Notes: a model not told the origin generated them from the sequence alone. DNA of 42,940 nt from Treponema sp. (GCA_009784975.1 WQXG01000022.1:1-42940), one strand, 5' to 3'; shown: positions 6,508 through 15,773, counted from the first letter of the stretch. Numbers and translations are program-made.

Positions 6508-8712
6508 TTAATGTATTGTTAAATCAACTATATCAGCTTTTAATAACTGCCATTTTTGCCAAGTACCAGAACTTATAAATTCAGAATTGATTTTAATAAA
6601 TTTAGATATATTCATTTTGGTTGTAGCTTGAGCAGTGCGTTCATTGCCGATTATTGTGCTGTTTATTGTTGATTTAACCTGCTCTGCTAAATTAGTAACT
6701 GATCTAATCGTAGCCATGACATTTTGTATCTCCATACTTGAACTGTCAGCAGTCCCAATCCCCCATATTAAATCTTCTGGCGGCATTTCGCTTATCCATA
6801 CAGGCACACTTATTGAATTTACTGCAGTCTGCCTAACAACATAAGGTCTGTTTTGCGTAAAACGATTTCCATTAAAGTTAATATTTTTTTGTAGAACCTC
6901 TCTTGAAGCCGGGTATGTATTCTCATATTTTGCATAGTAACTAAAACTTTCGAATTCTCGAATAACTCCAGGTCTTGCATTGCTAATGGAATAAAGACCG
7001 TAAAAATGATACTTTTTATCCTGTTCAATCTGAATATGTCTTGCTTCTTCCTGAAATGAAAGACTCTGTATATTAATCTGAGTTATACATTTTAAATTTG
7101 TTTCAAAAGAGCTTGTCCCATAATAAGTGTTTGAAGATATATTAGTTACATTAGTATAATTATTATTTATGAATGTACCATTTATAGTGCTCCCCAACCA
7201 TAAAAAAATTTGCATTCTAACATTTTGTTCAGCATGAACGGATAATTCATTTGTATTGTCCTTAGAAACTGCTTTTGCGGTAAAATATATACGATCATTT
7301 CTTAATTGATAATCCCTAAAAAACACCGGAAAATCAGGTCTTGGATTAGCTCTGCCTCTGGATGAATAGGTATATAAAACATATAGTGTTCCATCTTCAG
7401 CCATCCATTCAGCTTGTTGATATAATCCGGTACTGTTATTATTTGCATTAATTTGCATATTATATTCTAAAGATTGGTTATTACCATCATAAAAATCAGT
7501 AGACATTACTTGAATTTCAGCATTTTTATAAATAGAAAATTGTATAAGCACATCCATCATAGCGCCGGATTTTGCTTCCAGATAATTTTCATAGTTTTCC
7601 ATTCTTTCCGATCTGCCTACAAAATAAGCCATTCGGTCATTTGTTTGCGGCAGTGTCTGCACCCAATTTGGCACTATATATTCCATTATGGATATATTTG
7701 CAGTTTGTCCCTGACGTACCATAACCGCCTGCGGCGCTTTTACAACTTTGCCATCATCTTTTTTTACTGCAACTTCTGTACTTCCAACGCTTACATCTGT
7801 AACGGTTAGTGTCCCGCCTGCTTTAATTCTGCTGCCAATTTCCACATTATCTACCATTACAATTCCGGCAATTTCAGATGTAATTTGTATGCTTCCAACA
7901 GCGGCTGAAGCGGAAGCTGACGAAGAAGATACAACAGTTACAGTTTGAGCAGAAGCAGACTGAGATGCGGCTTGACCTGTTCCGCCCAGATAAGCTGTCC
8001 CAAAAAATTGAGTATATACTGCCGGGATTTGCTGTCTTCTGCTTGCCTGAGAAACTTCTGCTCCTGTTCTGCGAAATATTTCGCCTACTTCCAAACCCGG
8101 AATTAGATTTCTTAAAAGCTGAGTTGTAAAAAGGCCATTTCTGCCGGTTCCGTCAGAAGCAACCGAACCTGCGCTAGTTGCGTAAACAATGATGCTTTCT
8201 GCCGGCTGACGGCTTATCAGCCCAAGCCCGCGGCTGGCGCTGCGGCTTAATCCAAAAGGATTGTCACGGCATGCATCCAGCACAATAATATTAAGGCTGT
8301 TACCCGCGTCGTTTAACTCATCCAGTATTGATTGTACTGCAACCGCCCGGTATCTTAAACGATTTTCACTGTCAATATTTATATCTACAGGAAGCAGATA
8401 ATTCTCCCCGTTAAACTGAACCCCATGTCCTGCATAAAATAAAAAACCATAGGAATCTTTAGAAGCGCTAAGCCGATTTCTTAACCTTGTAACCGCGCTG
8501 TCTATATGTTCTTGTGTAGCATTCAATAGTTTATCTACAGTAAACCCTAATCTTTGTAAAGCTGCTGTAATGTCATTGGCATCATTTACAGGGTTTCTTA
8601 ATTTAGATATAGTTGTATAATCCGCATTACCAATTACAAGCGCGAATTTTTGCTGGGCAAAAAGCGCTGTGCATACTGTAAGCAATATAAGAAAAACTAA
8701 TGTTTTTTTCAC
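6508..8712 (-). CDS. Exported caspase-like protein with PEGA and LPP20-like C-terminal modules
   Basis: 734 residues from a GTG start at 8712 (GGAG ribosome site 8 bases upstream; the paralogous leader MKKTLVFL begins exactly here). Signal peptide about 1-19. Caspase-like domain about 22-240 with His in YAGHGVQ and Cys in IVLDACRDNPF. A Ser/Ala-rich linker precedes a PEGA-type beta domain at about 268-345 (VGSIQITSEIAG, VEIGSRIKAGG, VAVKKDDGK). A long C-terminal part follows, with a segment near 355 (MAYFVGRSERMENYENYLEA) and a final segment (PVWISEMPPEDLIWGIGTAD ...) that both look like the start of LPP20-like modules. The upstream gap to the DUF4384-like gene is 20 bp and the downstream gap to the VR gene is 16 bp, so a shared transcript is likely. 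Confidence 0.8.
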   Translation of the reverse strand: MKKTLVFLILLTVCTALFAQQKFALVIGNADYTTISKLRNPVNDANDITAALQRLGFTVDKLLNATQEHIDSAVTRLRNRLSASKDSYGFLFYAGHGVQFNGENYLLPVDINIDSENRLRYRAVAVQSILDELNDAGNSLNIIVLDACRDNPFGLSRSASRGLGLISRQPAESIIVYATSAGSVASDGTGRNGLFTTQLLRNLIPGLEVGEIFRRTGAEVSQASRRQQIPAVYTQFFGTAYLGGTGQAASQSASAQTVTVVSSSSASASAAVGSIQITSEIAGIVMVDNVEIGSRIKAGGTLTVTDVSVGSTEVAVKKDDGKVVKAPQAVMVRQGQTANISIMEYIVPNWVQTLPQTNDRMAYFVGRSERMENYENYLEAKSGAMMDVLIQFSIYKNAEIQVMSTDFYDGNNQSLEYNMQINANNNSTGLYQQAEWMAEDGTLYVLYTYSSRGRANPRPDFPVFFRDYQLRNDRIYFTAKAVSKDNTNELSVHAEQNVRMQIFLWLGSTINGTFINNNYTNVTNISSNTYYGTSSFETNLKCITQINIQSLSFQEEARHIQIEQDKKYHFYGLYSISNARPGVIREFESFSYYAKYENTYPASREVLQKNINFNGNRFTQNRPYVVRQTAVNSISVPVWISEMPPEDLIWGIGTADSSSMEIQNVMATIRSVTNLAEQVKSTINSTIIGNERTAQATTKMNISKFIKINSEFISSGTWQKWQLLKADIVDLTIH

Positions 8713-8732
8713 AAAAAAAACTCCTTGCGATT

Positions 8733-10154
8733 TTATCTTCCGCTAAAATAACTTCTTATTTCTCTTTCTATAAATGAATTGGGTACAGCTAAAGGTTTTC
8801 GGCTAATATTTATATCAACTCTTTCTGATATATTATATTGTCCTATTATGCCGCTTGCGCTGAAATTTCCGCTTTGATCATTTCCGTTAAAAACTCCGCC
8901 TTTTCTTTCTATGCCGGCTCGTACAGAATTAATTGCCTGCCCTATATCTCTTGGTCTGTCAATTGAAAATCTTAAACCCGCGCTTCTTGTAGCGGTATAT
9001 TCATTGCCGTTGCGTATATTAAAAATTATTGCATTTGCTGTTACAGTATATTTTCCCGTTGTTCCGCCTACACTAAATGTTCCTTCTCTTTCATTTCCGT
9101 TAAATGTTCCGCCGTTTTGCTGTATATTTGCGCGAATAGCCTGTATGGCTTCTGTTATGTTATTCGGTCTTTCATAAGAAAAAGTATTATCGTAATAACT
9201 GGAAGATAAACTTGTAAAACTAAAACGTGTGGATACTGTTCCTGCCGCGATAATTTGATTATTGTCCGGCAGATTCTGCAGTCTTACTCCGACACCTCTG
9301 GATGCCGATGCAATTTCATTTCTAATATCAGAAAATTGCTGACCTGATGCGACAACTACAATTGTATCCTGCCCAAAAGGCGGTTCAATTACATACTGTA
9401 TGGGAGCTTCCGGAATAGTGCGCTGTACATTTGCCTGAAGATAATTGTTTGTATTTGCCGAATTTGGATAAATCAATTGCATCTGATTGTTTATATCAAT
9501 ATGATAAACTTTAAAATAACAATTACGATTAGATAAAATAGTTATTCTTAATTCATCGCCTTCTATAAAAGTAAAACTGTCTGTATTGGGCCATGCTGTT
9601 ATTTCAAAAGCCGCGGATGCCGTATTTTGCTCCTGAACAGGACGGGTATTATCCTGCGCAATAGGAACTTTCAATTGCTCCAAAATCTGTTCCCGTTCCT
9701 GTACTGCATGCTGATTAGGCGGCTCTATACTAATTCCCATTTGCGTAAGCTCTGCCACTGTAATGGTAAAATTTTGCGAATTAACTACAGAATTATTGGA
9801 AGAAAGCTGTAATGTTACATCTACAGAATTACCGCGTACAAAATATGTGCCGGAAATAATTCCATTTCTCGCTACACTCGGACGGGATGATGGCATGCCT
9901 CTTGTCGGCGCTATAACATTAAATAAACTGTTATTTACCGCATTATGACTTATTTTATCCGACAACCATCGTGAAAATGCGCTGGGTGTGTCTACTCCAT
10001 CGCGCGTAAGAGAGCCTAAACTTACATCCATGGCAAAATTCAATCGTACAGAAAGGCCATCTACTGCCTGTTTTATTCTGGTTTCCACATTCTGCGCAAA
10101 AACAACAGATATACAAACAAAAATTAACAATAAAACCATTAAATACTTTTTCAT
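8733..10154 (-). CDS. Exported DUF4384-like protein with two C-terminal repeats
   Basis: 473 residues from ATG 10154 (AGAGG ribosome site). A longer in-frame start at 10238 is rejected because it would place 28 residues before a clear signal peptide (MKKYLMVLLLIFVCISVVFA) and overlap the upstream gene. Residues about 25-170 form an unassigned alpha/beta region. Residues about 190-310 resemble DUF4384 (FTFIEGDELRITILSNRNC, LIYPNS, FGQDTIVVVAS), a beta-rich domain often encoded beside or fused to bacterial caspase-like genes. The C-terminus holds two ~75-residue repeats marked GGTFNGNEREGTFSVGG and GGVFNGNDQSGNFSASG. It lies inside the caspase cluster and is probably exported to the same compartment. 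Confidence 0.75.
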   Translation of the reverse strand: MKKYLMVLLLIFVCISVVFAQNVETRIKQAVDGLSVRLNFAMDVSLGSLTRDGVDTPSAFSRWLSDKISHNAVNNSLFNVIAPTRGMPSSRPSVARNGIISGTYFVRGNSVDVTLQLSSNNSVVNSQNFTITVAELTQMGISIEPPNQHAVQEREQILEQLKVPIAQDNTRPVQEQNTASAAFEITAWPNTDSFTFIEGDELRITILSNRNCYFKVYHIDINNQMQLIYPNSANTNNYLQANVQRTIPEAPIQYVIEPPFGQDTIVVVASGQQFSDIRNEIASASRGVGVRLQNLPDNNQIIAAGTVSTRFSFTSLSSSYYDNTFSYERPNNITEAIQAIRANIQQNGGTFNGNEREGTFSVGGTTGKYTVTANAIIFNIRNGNEYTATRSAGLRFSIDRPRDIGQAINSVRAGIERKGGVFNGNDQSGNFSASGIIGQYNISERVDINISRKPLAVPNSFIEREIRSYFSGR

Positions 10155-10179
10155 AAAACAACCTCTTGATAATTTATAT

Positions 10180-11991
10180 TTACTCTTTAATAAATTTCCC
10201 CTGCGAATTAAGGCGCGCGATAATAAACGGCCTATCATACCAGTCGCTTACGCCGGAAAGCGTTATTGCAAAACCATAATCCGGCGCGTTTGTTATTGCT
10301 GTTACAAGGGATGCTTGTGCAATATTGCCCCCCCTTAACGAAGAATCTGTTAATTCTTCACGCCAAATAAGAGAACCATCTGCTATGTTTATCGCGTCTA
10401 TAAACGGAGTTCCGTTTCTTCCATGAGTTTCTCTTGCCCGCATTGTACCTGCAAGAATAATACGTCCGTTTTCGCTGTCCAAAATTGCATCCTGATAATA
10501 AGAATTGGAAGCTGGCTGATTTACAAGCCTCCATAACTGTCTGTTGCCGGAATCGTATTTTGCCGCGAATGCAAAAACTTCTTCGCCTTTAAACTCTTCT
10601 CCAATAAGGTAATACGAGCCGTCTTTATCTGTAATTATTTTAAAAAACAATAAATCTCTGAAGGTCGCATTTATATTTTGTATTCTTCCCGCATTGTTAA
10701 TTTCCGCTACATAGGATGTTAGAACCGGTGCATCTGTAAATCCTGCAACAAGCAAACTGTCCCGCAATGGATAATAAGAAGCAGCTCTTATTTCTCCGTA
10801 TTTAGCGCCGGGTGCCCTTGTCTCAAAATCGCTTCCTGTTAATTCCCATACAGCAGTAAAACGTGAATTTGCAAAACGAACGGCTCTAATATAAGCTAAA
10901 TCTCCGGCAGCGCTGTTTTCCGCTCCCCCTCCTGCAAAAAACCAATTTGAAGCATCTTTTTTCGCAGCGGTATTAAATTTCGCAGACCTTGCATTTCTAT
11001 TGTTGGACGGATCAAGCGTTCCCCGTAAAACTCCGTCATCCCCATGAATTCTGGCAATTGGCAGAAAACTACCATTAGACAATTCATTAAAACCGGCAAT
11101 TAAATACCCGCCGTCTATCTTATCTGCATATGTTAAATTAAAACCATCTCCGTTTCTGATTTTTGATGCAATTTCGGTACCTGCAGAGTTATAAGTATTT
11201 CTGTTTACTCCCTGATCTGTCTGGTAAAACAAGTGGATCTGCCTGTCTTCTGATACAACATTCATAGGACTGGAAGTATCCTGTATTGTTTTAGCCCATG
11301 CCGGCTCACCGGCACGGTGTAAAGGACGGATATCTGTGAGGGTGACGGTATTAGCGGTGTACTCAAATGAATATAAATAATTTCTTTTTAACGGTAAAGG
11401 CAGTGTAAAAGTTATATCTCTTCGGCTGTCATGAATATAATAATTCTCTCTCCCTGAATCCCTGCTAATATCAAAAACTGCTGTCTCGCCGGGCGAAAAT
11501 TCCCTCTTACTTGAAGCTACAAGAAAATTTTCTGATGATGGAGTTCCTCTTTGTTCAATTAACGGGTTAATTGTTCCGCCTGTTCTAAAAGTTATCGCGC
11601 TGCCTGCATTATTTTTTATTGCTAAATAAATTCCGTAATTTTCCCTGAATTGCGGTTCATTTATGGTAATTGTATTCTGATTTTCCCGTATTGTCCGGTG
11701 ATCACCTTTTACATACAAGGGAACATTACTGCTTAAAGGTATCTCATACCATATATCAAATTCTCTTGATAATATTCCGCTTTCTGTAAAAAGCTCAACT
11801 GTACCGTTTGAATATTTTCCGATACGCTGTTTTTCATCAAAATAAACATTGTAACAAGTAGGATTTTCTACTCTTATAGAGATCCCCTGTGCGCTATGTA
11901 TTGTAACTGTTTGGCTAGTATTAACATTATCAGAACTTGCACAAGAGAACACCAAAACAACTAATATGATATATAAAAACAACTTTTTCAT
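10180..11991 (-). CDS. Lipoprotein with a probable beta-propeller C-terminal half
   Basis: 603 residues; GGAGG ribosome site. The leader ends in the lipobox VFSC (Cys near residue 17), so it is predicted to be lipidated. Residues about 30-215 are a beta-rich region of unknown type. From about 240 onward, blade-like repeats of the type 'GGYLIAGFNELSNGSFLPIARI', 'DSLLVAGF...SYVAEINNAG', 'GSYYLIGEE...FAAKYDSGN' and 'GRIILAGTMRA...PFIDAIN' suggest a beta-propeller. No enzyme motif is visible. It sits between the FGE-fold lipoprotein and the DUF4384-like gene with gaps of 14 and 25 bp. A binding or scaffold role at the cell surface or periplasm is an inference. Confidence 0.75.
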   Translation of the reverse strand: MKKLFLYIILVVLVFSCASSDNVNTSQTVTIHSAQGISIRVENPTCYNVYFDEKQRIGKYSNGTVELFTESGILSREFDIWYEIPLSSNVPLYVKGDHRTIRENQNTITINEPQFRENYGIYLAIKNNAGSAITFRTGGTINPLIEQRGTPSSENFLVASSKREFSPGETAVFDISRDSGRENYYIHDSRRDITFTLPLPLKRNYLYSFEYTANTVTLTDIRPLHRAGEPAWAKTIQDTSSPMNVVSEDRQIHLFYQTDQGVNRNTYNSAGTEIASKIRNGDGFNLTYADKIDGGYLIAGFNELSNGSFLPIARIHGDDGVLRGTLDPSNNRNARSAKFNTAAKKDASNWFFAGGGAENSAAGDLAYIRAVRFANSRFTAVWELTGSDFETRAPGAKYGEIRAASYYPLRDSLLVAGFTDAPVLTSYVAEINNAGRIQNINATFRDLLFFKIITDKDGSYYLIGEEFKGEEVFAFAAKYDSGNRQLWRLVNQPASNSYYQDAILDSENGRIILAGTMRARETHGRNGTPFIDAINIADGSLIWREELTDSSLRGGNIAQASLVTAITNAPDYGFAITLSGVSDWYDRPFIIARLNSQGKFIKE

Positions 11992-12005
11992 TTATTGTTC
12001 CTCCT

Positions 12006-12941
12006 TTATAAAGCAATTCGTACTACTCTAAAACCAATACCGGAATTACGGGTAGTAGCGGAAAAATGACTTCTTGCAGTAACACGCATATCCCAGGCAC
12101 TGCTTCCCCAATTGCCTCCGCGTACTACACGTGTTGTACTGGAAACTACAGATCCAGAACTTTCATTATTTGAATAAGGTCCATATAAATCCCAGCACCA
12201 TTCTGAAACATTTCCGCTCATGTCAAATATTCCAAAAGAATTAGGTGTTTTTTTTCCTACTTCATTTGTTTTTCCATAACTATTTACATTGTACCAGCCA
12301 ATAGCATCTATATTGCCGCTTCCGCTTCTTGCAGCATATTCCCATTCAGCTTCAGTTGGCAGCCTATAACCATTTGCAGCAAAATTGCAGGAAACATTAT
12401 TTCCCTCTCTTTGATACACAGGTTGAAAACCGTCCTTAATACTAAGACGATTGCAAAAATCTATCACATCCAGCCAGCTTACATTTTCTACCGGTAAATT
12501 TTCCCCTTTAAAACTGCTGGGATTATTACCCATTATATTATTCCATTCTTTTTGAGTAACTTCATATTTTCCAATATAAAAAGAATTTATTGTTACTCTA
12601 TGAATTGGTCTTTCATCTAATTCGCCGTCTTCACTGCCTATTTGAAAAGAACCTCCCCGTACTAAAACCATATCTACAGTTTTAGCGGGTTCAACAGAAA
12701 CATTATTTTCTATTAAAACGCTTGTTTCTTCTGTTTTTTCATTTTCTTGTATTTTTTCTGAATTATCAGTTGTAATGGTTGTTGATATTTCAACAGCTTC
12801 ATTTTTAATAATAGAATTATTTTCTTGCACAGCATTGTTAACAGCGAGTATTGCCTCATCTGACTTTTCTTTTTTTTCAGATGGAGTACAAGCTGTTAAA
12901 ACAATTAATAATGCAAAAATACTAATAATAATAAATCTCAT
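12006..12941 (-). CDS. Lipoprotein with complete FGE-sulfatase (SUMF1-like) domain
   Basis: 311 residues. Lipoprotein leader with lipobox LTAC (Cys near 18), a charged, low-complexity Glu/Asn/Thr linker to about residue 90, then an FGE-fold domain (about 91-311) with MVLVRGGSFQIGSEDGE, YEVTQKEWNNIMGNNPSSF, NGYRLPTEAEWEYAARSG, DMSGNVSEWCWD and the closing RVVRGGNW...GIGFRVVR. There is no caspase domain. Its C-terminal codons do not show the NNY bias of the putative VR. The ribosome site is weak (AAGAGA). It is placed right after a terminator, so transcription probably restarts here. The typical catalytic cysteines are not seen in the RGGNW segment; a ligand-binding lipoprotein is the likeliest role. 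Confidence 0.8.
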   Translation of the reverse strand: MRFIIISIFALLIVLTACTPSEKKEKSDEAILAVNNAVQENNSIIKNEAVEISTTITTDNSEKIQENEKTEETSVLIENNVSVEPAKTVDMVLVRGGSFQIGSEDGELDERPIHRVTINSFYIGKYEVTQKEWNNIMGNNPSSFKGENLPVENVSWLDVIDFCNRLSIKDGFQPVYQREGNNVSCNFAANGYRLPTEAEWEYAARSGSGNIDAIGWYNVNSYGKTNEVGKKTPNSFGIFDMSGNVSEWCWDLYGPYSNNESSGSVVSSTTRVVRGGNWGSSAWDMRVTARSHFSATTRNSGIGFRVVRIAL

Positions 12942-12960
12942 TATAAATCTCTTTTAAATA

Positions 12961-13007
12961 AAAAAATAAAACCGCAGGCTTGGCTGTCCACAGCCTTAAA
13001 CCTGCGG
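12961..13007 (-). terminator. Rho-independent terminator after the FAGGGKE protein gene
   Basis: CCGCAGG (12972-12978) pairs with CCTGCGG (13001-13007), with an inner GGCTG/CAGCC stem. On the minus strand the stem is followed by TTTTATTTTTTTATTT. It lies 11 bases past the stop codon of 13019-14149. Confidence 0.85.
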
Positions 13008-13018
13008 CAAAAATATTA

Positions 13019-14149
13019 TTAATCACCAAAGAATAATGAAACTCTAAGGTCATCCAGCATATCTTTTCGTTCAGTTTCACGAATATCATAAGCAAGATTG
13101 CCATTACGCAAGGTAATTGTCATATCATATACAACCCCTGGTCTGGCTCTAAAATTATTTATCCTCATAGTTCTCATGTTATCAAATTCCATATTAAGAT
13201 TTGTATACAATTGACCAGCCTCGCCGGATAATGCCGGAATATCATAAGTTACAAGCATTCCGGATTCAACTAAAGGCATTCCTTTTTGGTCAAACATCCA
13301 TGTTGTACCATCCATCATATTGAAACCCCAGTTGGTATCATTTTTAATGCGTAAAAACGCGTTAAGATAGCTAATCTGCGATGTATCTGCAGGACCTGCA
13401 AAAACCATCGGATTCACCCTGTCACCGCTTGGAGATCTGCGCTGCCTCTCATCCATACCTCTTGCTGCAAAGTTGACAATTTCGTTTGTCTGAGGATTGA
13501 TATACAGGTATGTTGCATAAAATTCGTACGGCATATTCCTTTGTTGCGGAGATAATGCGATTGCTTTATTTGTTTGGAATGGAGCAAGTGTTGCAAGTTT
13601 TTCACCATTTGGAGTACCAACCCTTAATTCAAGTACGAATTTTGATGTATTGGATACCCAAATAAAAGTCTCATTACTCTGGCTAATTCCGGCAAAAATA
13701 TTTATATGTGTTTTATCTCTTGGGTCATTCAGATCATATACTACTAACCCTGCATATAAAATATCTTCTTCGGTTACACGCAAATTTTTTCTGGTATAGG
13801 TATCATAAGATGCTGCACGAATAAGAAAACTTCCGTTTCTTGCCGGGAGAGACAATGTACTTAAATCAAAATTCCTTGTTTTCCCTGCTTTAATACCGCC
13901 TAAAACATTATTTTGATTTACTCTGCCGGCAAATATTATAACATCAAAACTTGCTTGATTTGTAATTGCCAGGCTTCCTCTTCCGCCTTCCGCAAATAAA
14001 TTTGCGCTTGGAATCGAAGCATAATCCCTTCCCCGATCTCTTTGAATTTGCGAATCACGATCGGCTTCTTTACCTCCACCTGCAAATACGTCAGAAATTC
14101 CAAAGAATACCAACACAAAAGCAAGTAAAACCACATAGACTTTCTTCAT
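13019..14149 (-). CDS. Exported protein of unknown function with FAGGGKE leader
   Basis: 376 residues, start supported by GAGGAG eight bases upstream. The leader (MKKVYVVLLAFVLVFFGISDVFA) is followed by GGGKE, a processing-site style common in treponemal exported proteins. An Arg/Asp-rich stretch (about 27-45) follows. The rest is mostly beta: 'GSLAITNQASFDVIIFAGRV', 'GGIKAGKTRNFDL', 'YAGLVVYDLNDPRDKTHINI', 'TFIWVSNTSKFVLELRVGT', ending 'ARPGVVYDMTITLRNGN'. The pattern suggests tandem beta-sandwich domains. I do not recognise the family. It follows the caspase-TPR gene by 55 bp and ends in a strong terminator, so these two may form their own transcript. Confidence 0.7.
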   Translation of the reverse strand: MKKVYVVLLAFVLVFFGISDVFAGGGKEADRDSQIQRDRGRDYASIPSANLFAEGGRGSLAITNQASFDVIIFAGRVNQNNVLGGIKAGKTRNFDLSTLSLPARNGSFLIRAASYDTYTRKNLRVTEEDILYAGLVVYDLNDPRDKTHINIFAGISQSNETFIWVSNTSKFVLELRVGTPNGEKLATLAPFQTNKAIALSPQQRNMPYEFYATYLYINPQTNEIVNFAARGMDERQRRSPSGDRVNPMVFAGPADTSQISYLNAFLRIKNDTNWGFNMMDGTTWMFDQKGMPLVESGMLVTYDIPALSGEAGQLYTNLNMEFDNMRTMRINNFRARPGVVYDMTITLRNGNLAYDIRETERKDMLDDLRVSLFFGD

Positions 14150-14204
14150 TTTAAATCTCCTCTAATTTATTTCCTCACCGCATACGCGGCGATTAGTACA
14201 CTCA

Positions 14205-15596
14205 CTACCTATAACCAAGTTCACGAGCCCTTGCAAAATCAGCATTTGCTCTTGCTGTATCTCTTTTTGCCTGATATGCATGCCCACGATTGTTATATGC
14301 AAGGGCATAATTAGGATTGATCCTAATTGCCGCTGTGTAATCTGCAATAGCACGATCGTTATCTCCCTTATCACTATACGATAATCCCCGATTGTTATAA
14401 GCTAAAGAGTATTCAGGATTGAGCATTATCGCTACAGTGTAATCTGCAATGGCGCGATCTAAATCGCCCTTTGCCCTGTAAGCATTTCCCCGATTATAAA
14501 ATGCTAAATGAGAATTGGAATTGATTCTTATTGCTTCACTTTGATCTGCAATAGCACGATCAAAATCGCCCTTATTCTGATGCGAATTTCCCCGGAGCCG
14601 GTAAGCCCAGCTATAATTTGGATTTAAACCTATGGCAACACTAAAATCTGCAATAGCACGATCGTGATCACCTTTGCTCCTGTACGATAATCCCCGCATA
14701 TTATAAGCTTCAGGGTAATTAATATCAAATCTGATAGCTTCCGTATATTCACGAATTGCGGCATCCCATTCACTTCGATTCCTGAATATCTCTCCTCTGT
14801 CAAAATGTGTTTTAGCCAGCTCTGGATTATGCGCGGCGGAAGAAGAATCTGAAACAGGTCTTGTACCAAGATACGCCATACCAAAAAACTGGTTATATAC
14901 AGCAGGAATCTGAGTTCCGCCGCTTGACTGTCTAACTGCATTTCCTGTATTGCGAATTAATTCAGTAATTTCTAATCCTTGGGTTTTAAGATTGTTCAAA
15001 AGCTGGGTTGTAAAAAGCCCGTTTCTACCGGTTCCATCAGATGCGGGACGGCCGTCAGAGGTCGCGTAAAAAATAATGCTGCCGGGCGGCGCGCGGCTTA
15101 CTACCGCAAGTCCCCTTGATAAATTTCTGTTCCAGCTAAAAGGATTGTCACGGCAGGAATCAAGAACTATAAAATTCAATTCGTTTCCGGCATCGTTTAA
15201 TTCTGCCATTATCCAGTTTAAAGCTACTGCCCTGTCCCTTAACGCATTTTCACTTGGGATATTTGCATCCACCGGAATTAAATAATTTTCACCGCTGGAT
15301 TGCACTCCGTGTCCGGCATAAAAGAAAAAACCATAGGAACCTGTTGATCTAGAAAGCTGATTTTTAAGCTGAACAACGGCGTTCTCCATTGACTGGCGGC
15401 TTCCGTCAAGAACTTTAGTCACAGAAAAGCCCATGTCTTTTAATACGGCTTCCATATCATTGGCATCATTAACAGGATTTGTCAGACGGGATATACCGGT
15501 GTAATTTGAGTTTCCAATTACTAAAGCATGTTTTTGCTGAGTAAAAGCAGCAGAATTAATCAAAACAATTAATAACAATAATATTGCTTTTTTCAA
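14205..15596 (-). CDS. Exported caspase-like protein with six TPR repeats
   Basis: 463 residues from a TTG start at 15596. An ATG at 15617 is in frame but has no ribosome site, whereas GGGGGTG lies just before the TTG, and the leader then aligns with the MKKA/LKKA leaders of the paralogues. Signal peptide to about residue 20. Caspase-like domain with His in YAGHGVQ and Cys in IVLDSCRDNPF. From about residue 255 there are six 34-residue TPR units (for example NYPEAYNMRGLSYRSKGDHD, DRAIADYTVAIMLNPEYS), ending at the C-terminus. TPRs normally bind protein partners, so this member may recruit a partner where its paralogues carry FGE or LPP20-like domains. It is the first gene of the cluster, next to the divergent regulator. 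Confidence 0.85.
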   Translation of the reverse strand: MKKAILLLLIVLINSAAFTQQKHALVIGNSNYTGISRLTNPVNDANDMEAVLKDMGFSVTKVLDGSRQSMENAVVQLKNQLSRSTGSYGFFFYAGHGVQSSGENYLIPVDANIPSENALRDRAVALNWIMAELNDAGNELNFIVLDSCRDNPFSWNRNLSRGLAVVSRAPPGSIIFYATSDGRPASDGTGRNGLFTTQLLNNLKTQGLEITELIRNTGNAVRQSSGGTQIPAVYNQFFGMAYLGTRPVSDSSSAAHNPELAKTHFDRGEIFRNRSEWDAAIREYTEAIRFDINYPEAYNMRGLSYRSKGDHDRAIADFSVAIGLNPNYSWAYRLRGNSHQNKGDFDRAIADQSEAIRINSNSHLAFYNRGNAYRAKGDLDRAIADYTVAIMLNPEYSLAYNNRGLSYSDKGDNDRAIADYTAAIRINPNYALAYNNRGHAYQAKRDTARANADFARARELGYR

Positions 15597-15671
15597 AAAC
15601 ACCCCCATTAAATTCATTAAAAATGCTTTTTTTATAACTTTTATTTAAAATACTTTTAAAAACCCCAATAA

Positions 15672-15688
15672 GACTATACTGTATAGTC
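15672..15688. promoter_or_regulatory. Perfect palindrome, candidate operator between cluster and regulator
   Basis: GACTATAC-T-GTATAGTC: 8-bp arms around one base, in the intergenic space between the caspase cluster and the XRE regulator. TATACT or TATAGT hexamers that could serve as -10 elements occur within it on both strands, so a repressor bound here could block both directions. The link to the adjacent regulator is inferred. Confidence 0.6.
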
Positions 15689-15773
15689 CTAATAGATATT
15701 TGTCATTTTATAACCCCATAAGGAACAATGTCAATAGACCTACAAGATAATTAGATAATCAGGGTAAAAAAGC

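Noticed and set aside
12006-12140. Variable region in the FGE-fold lipoprotein
   Set aside because: Codons at the exposed positions show no NNY bias, there is no GC-rich patch, and no hairpin follows.
14205-14830. Regular ~102-bp periodicity that could be mistaken for a CRISPR-like array
   Set aside because: The period equals 34 codons and encodes six TPR units; the copies are diverged and there are no unique spacers.
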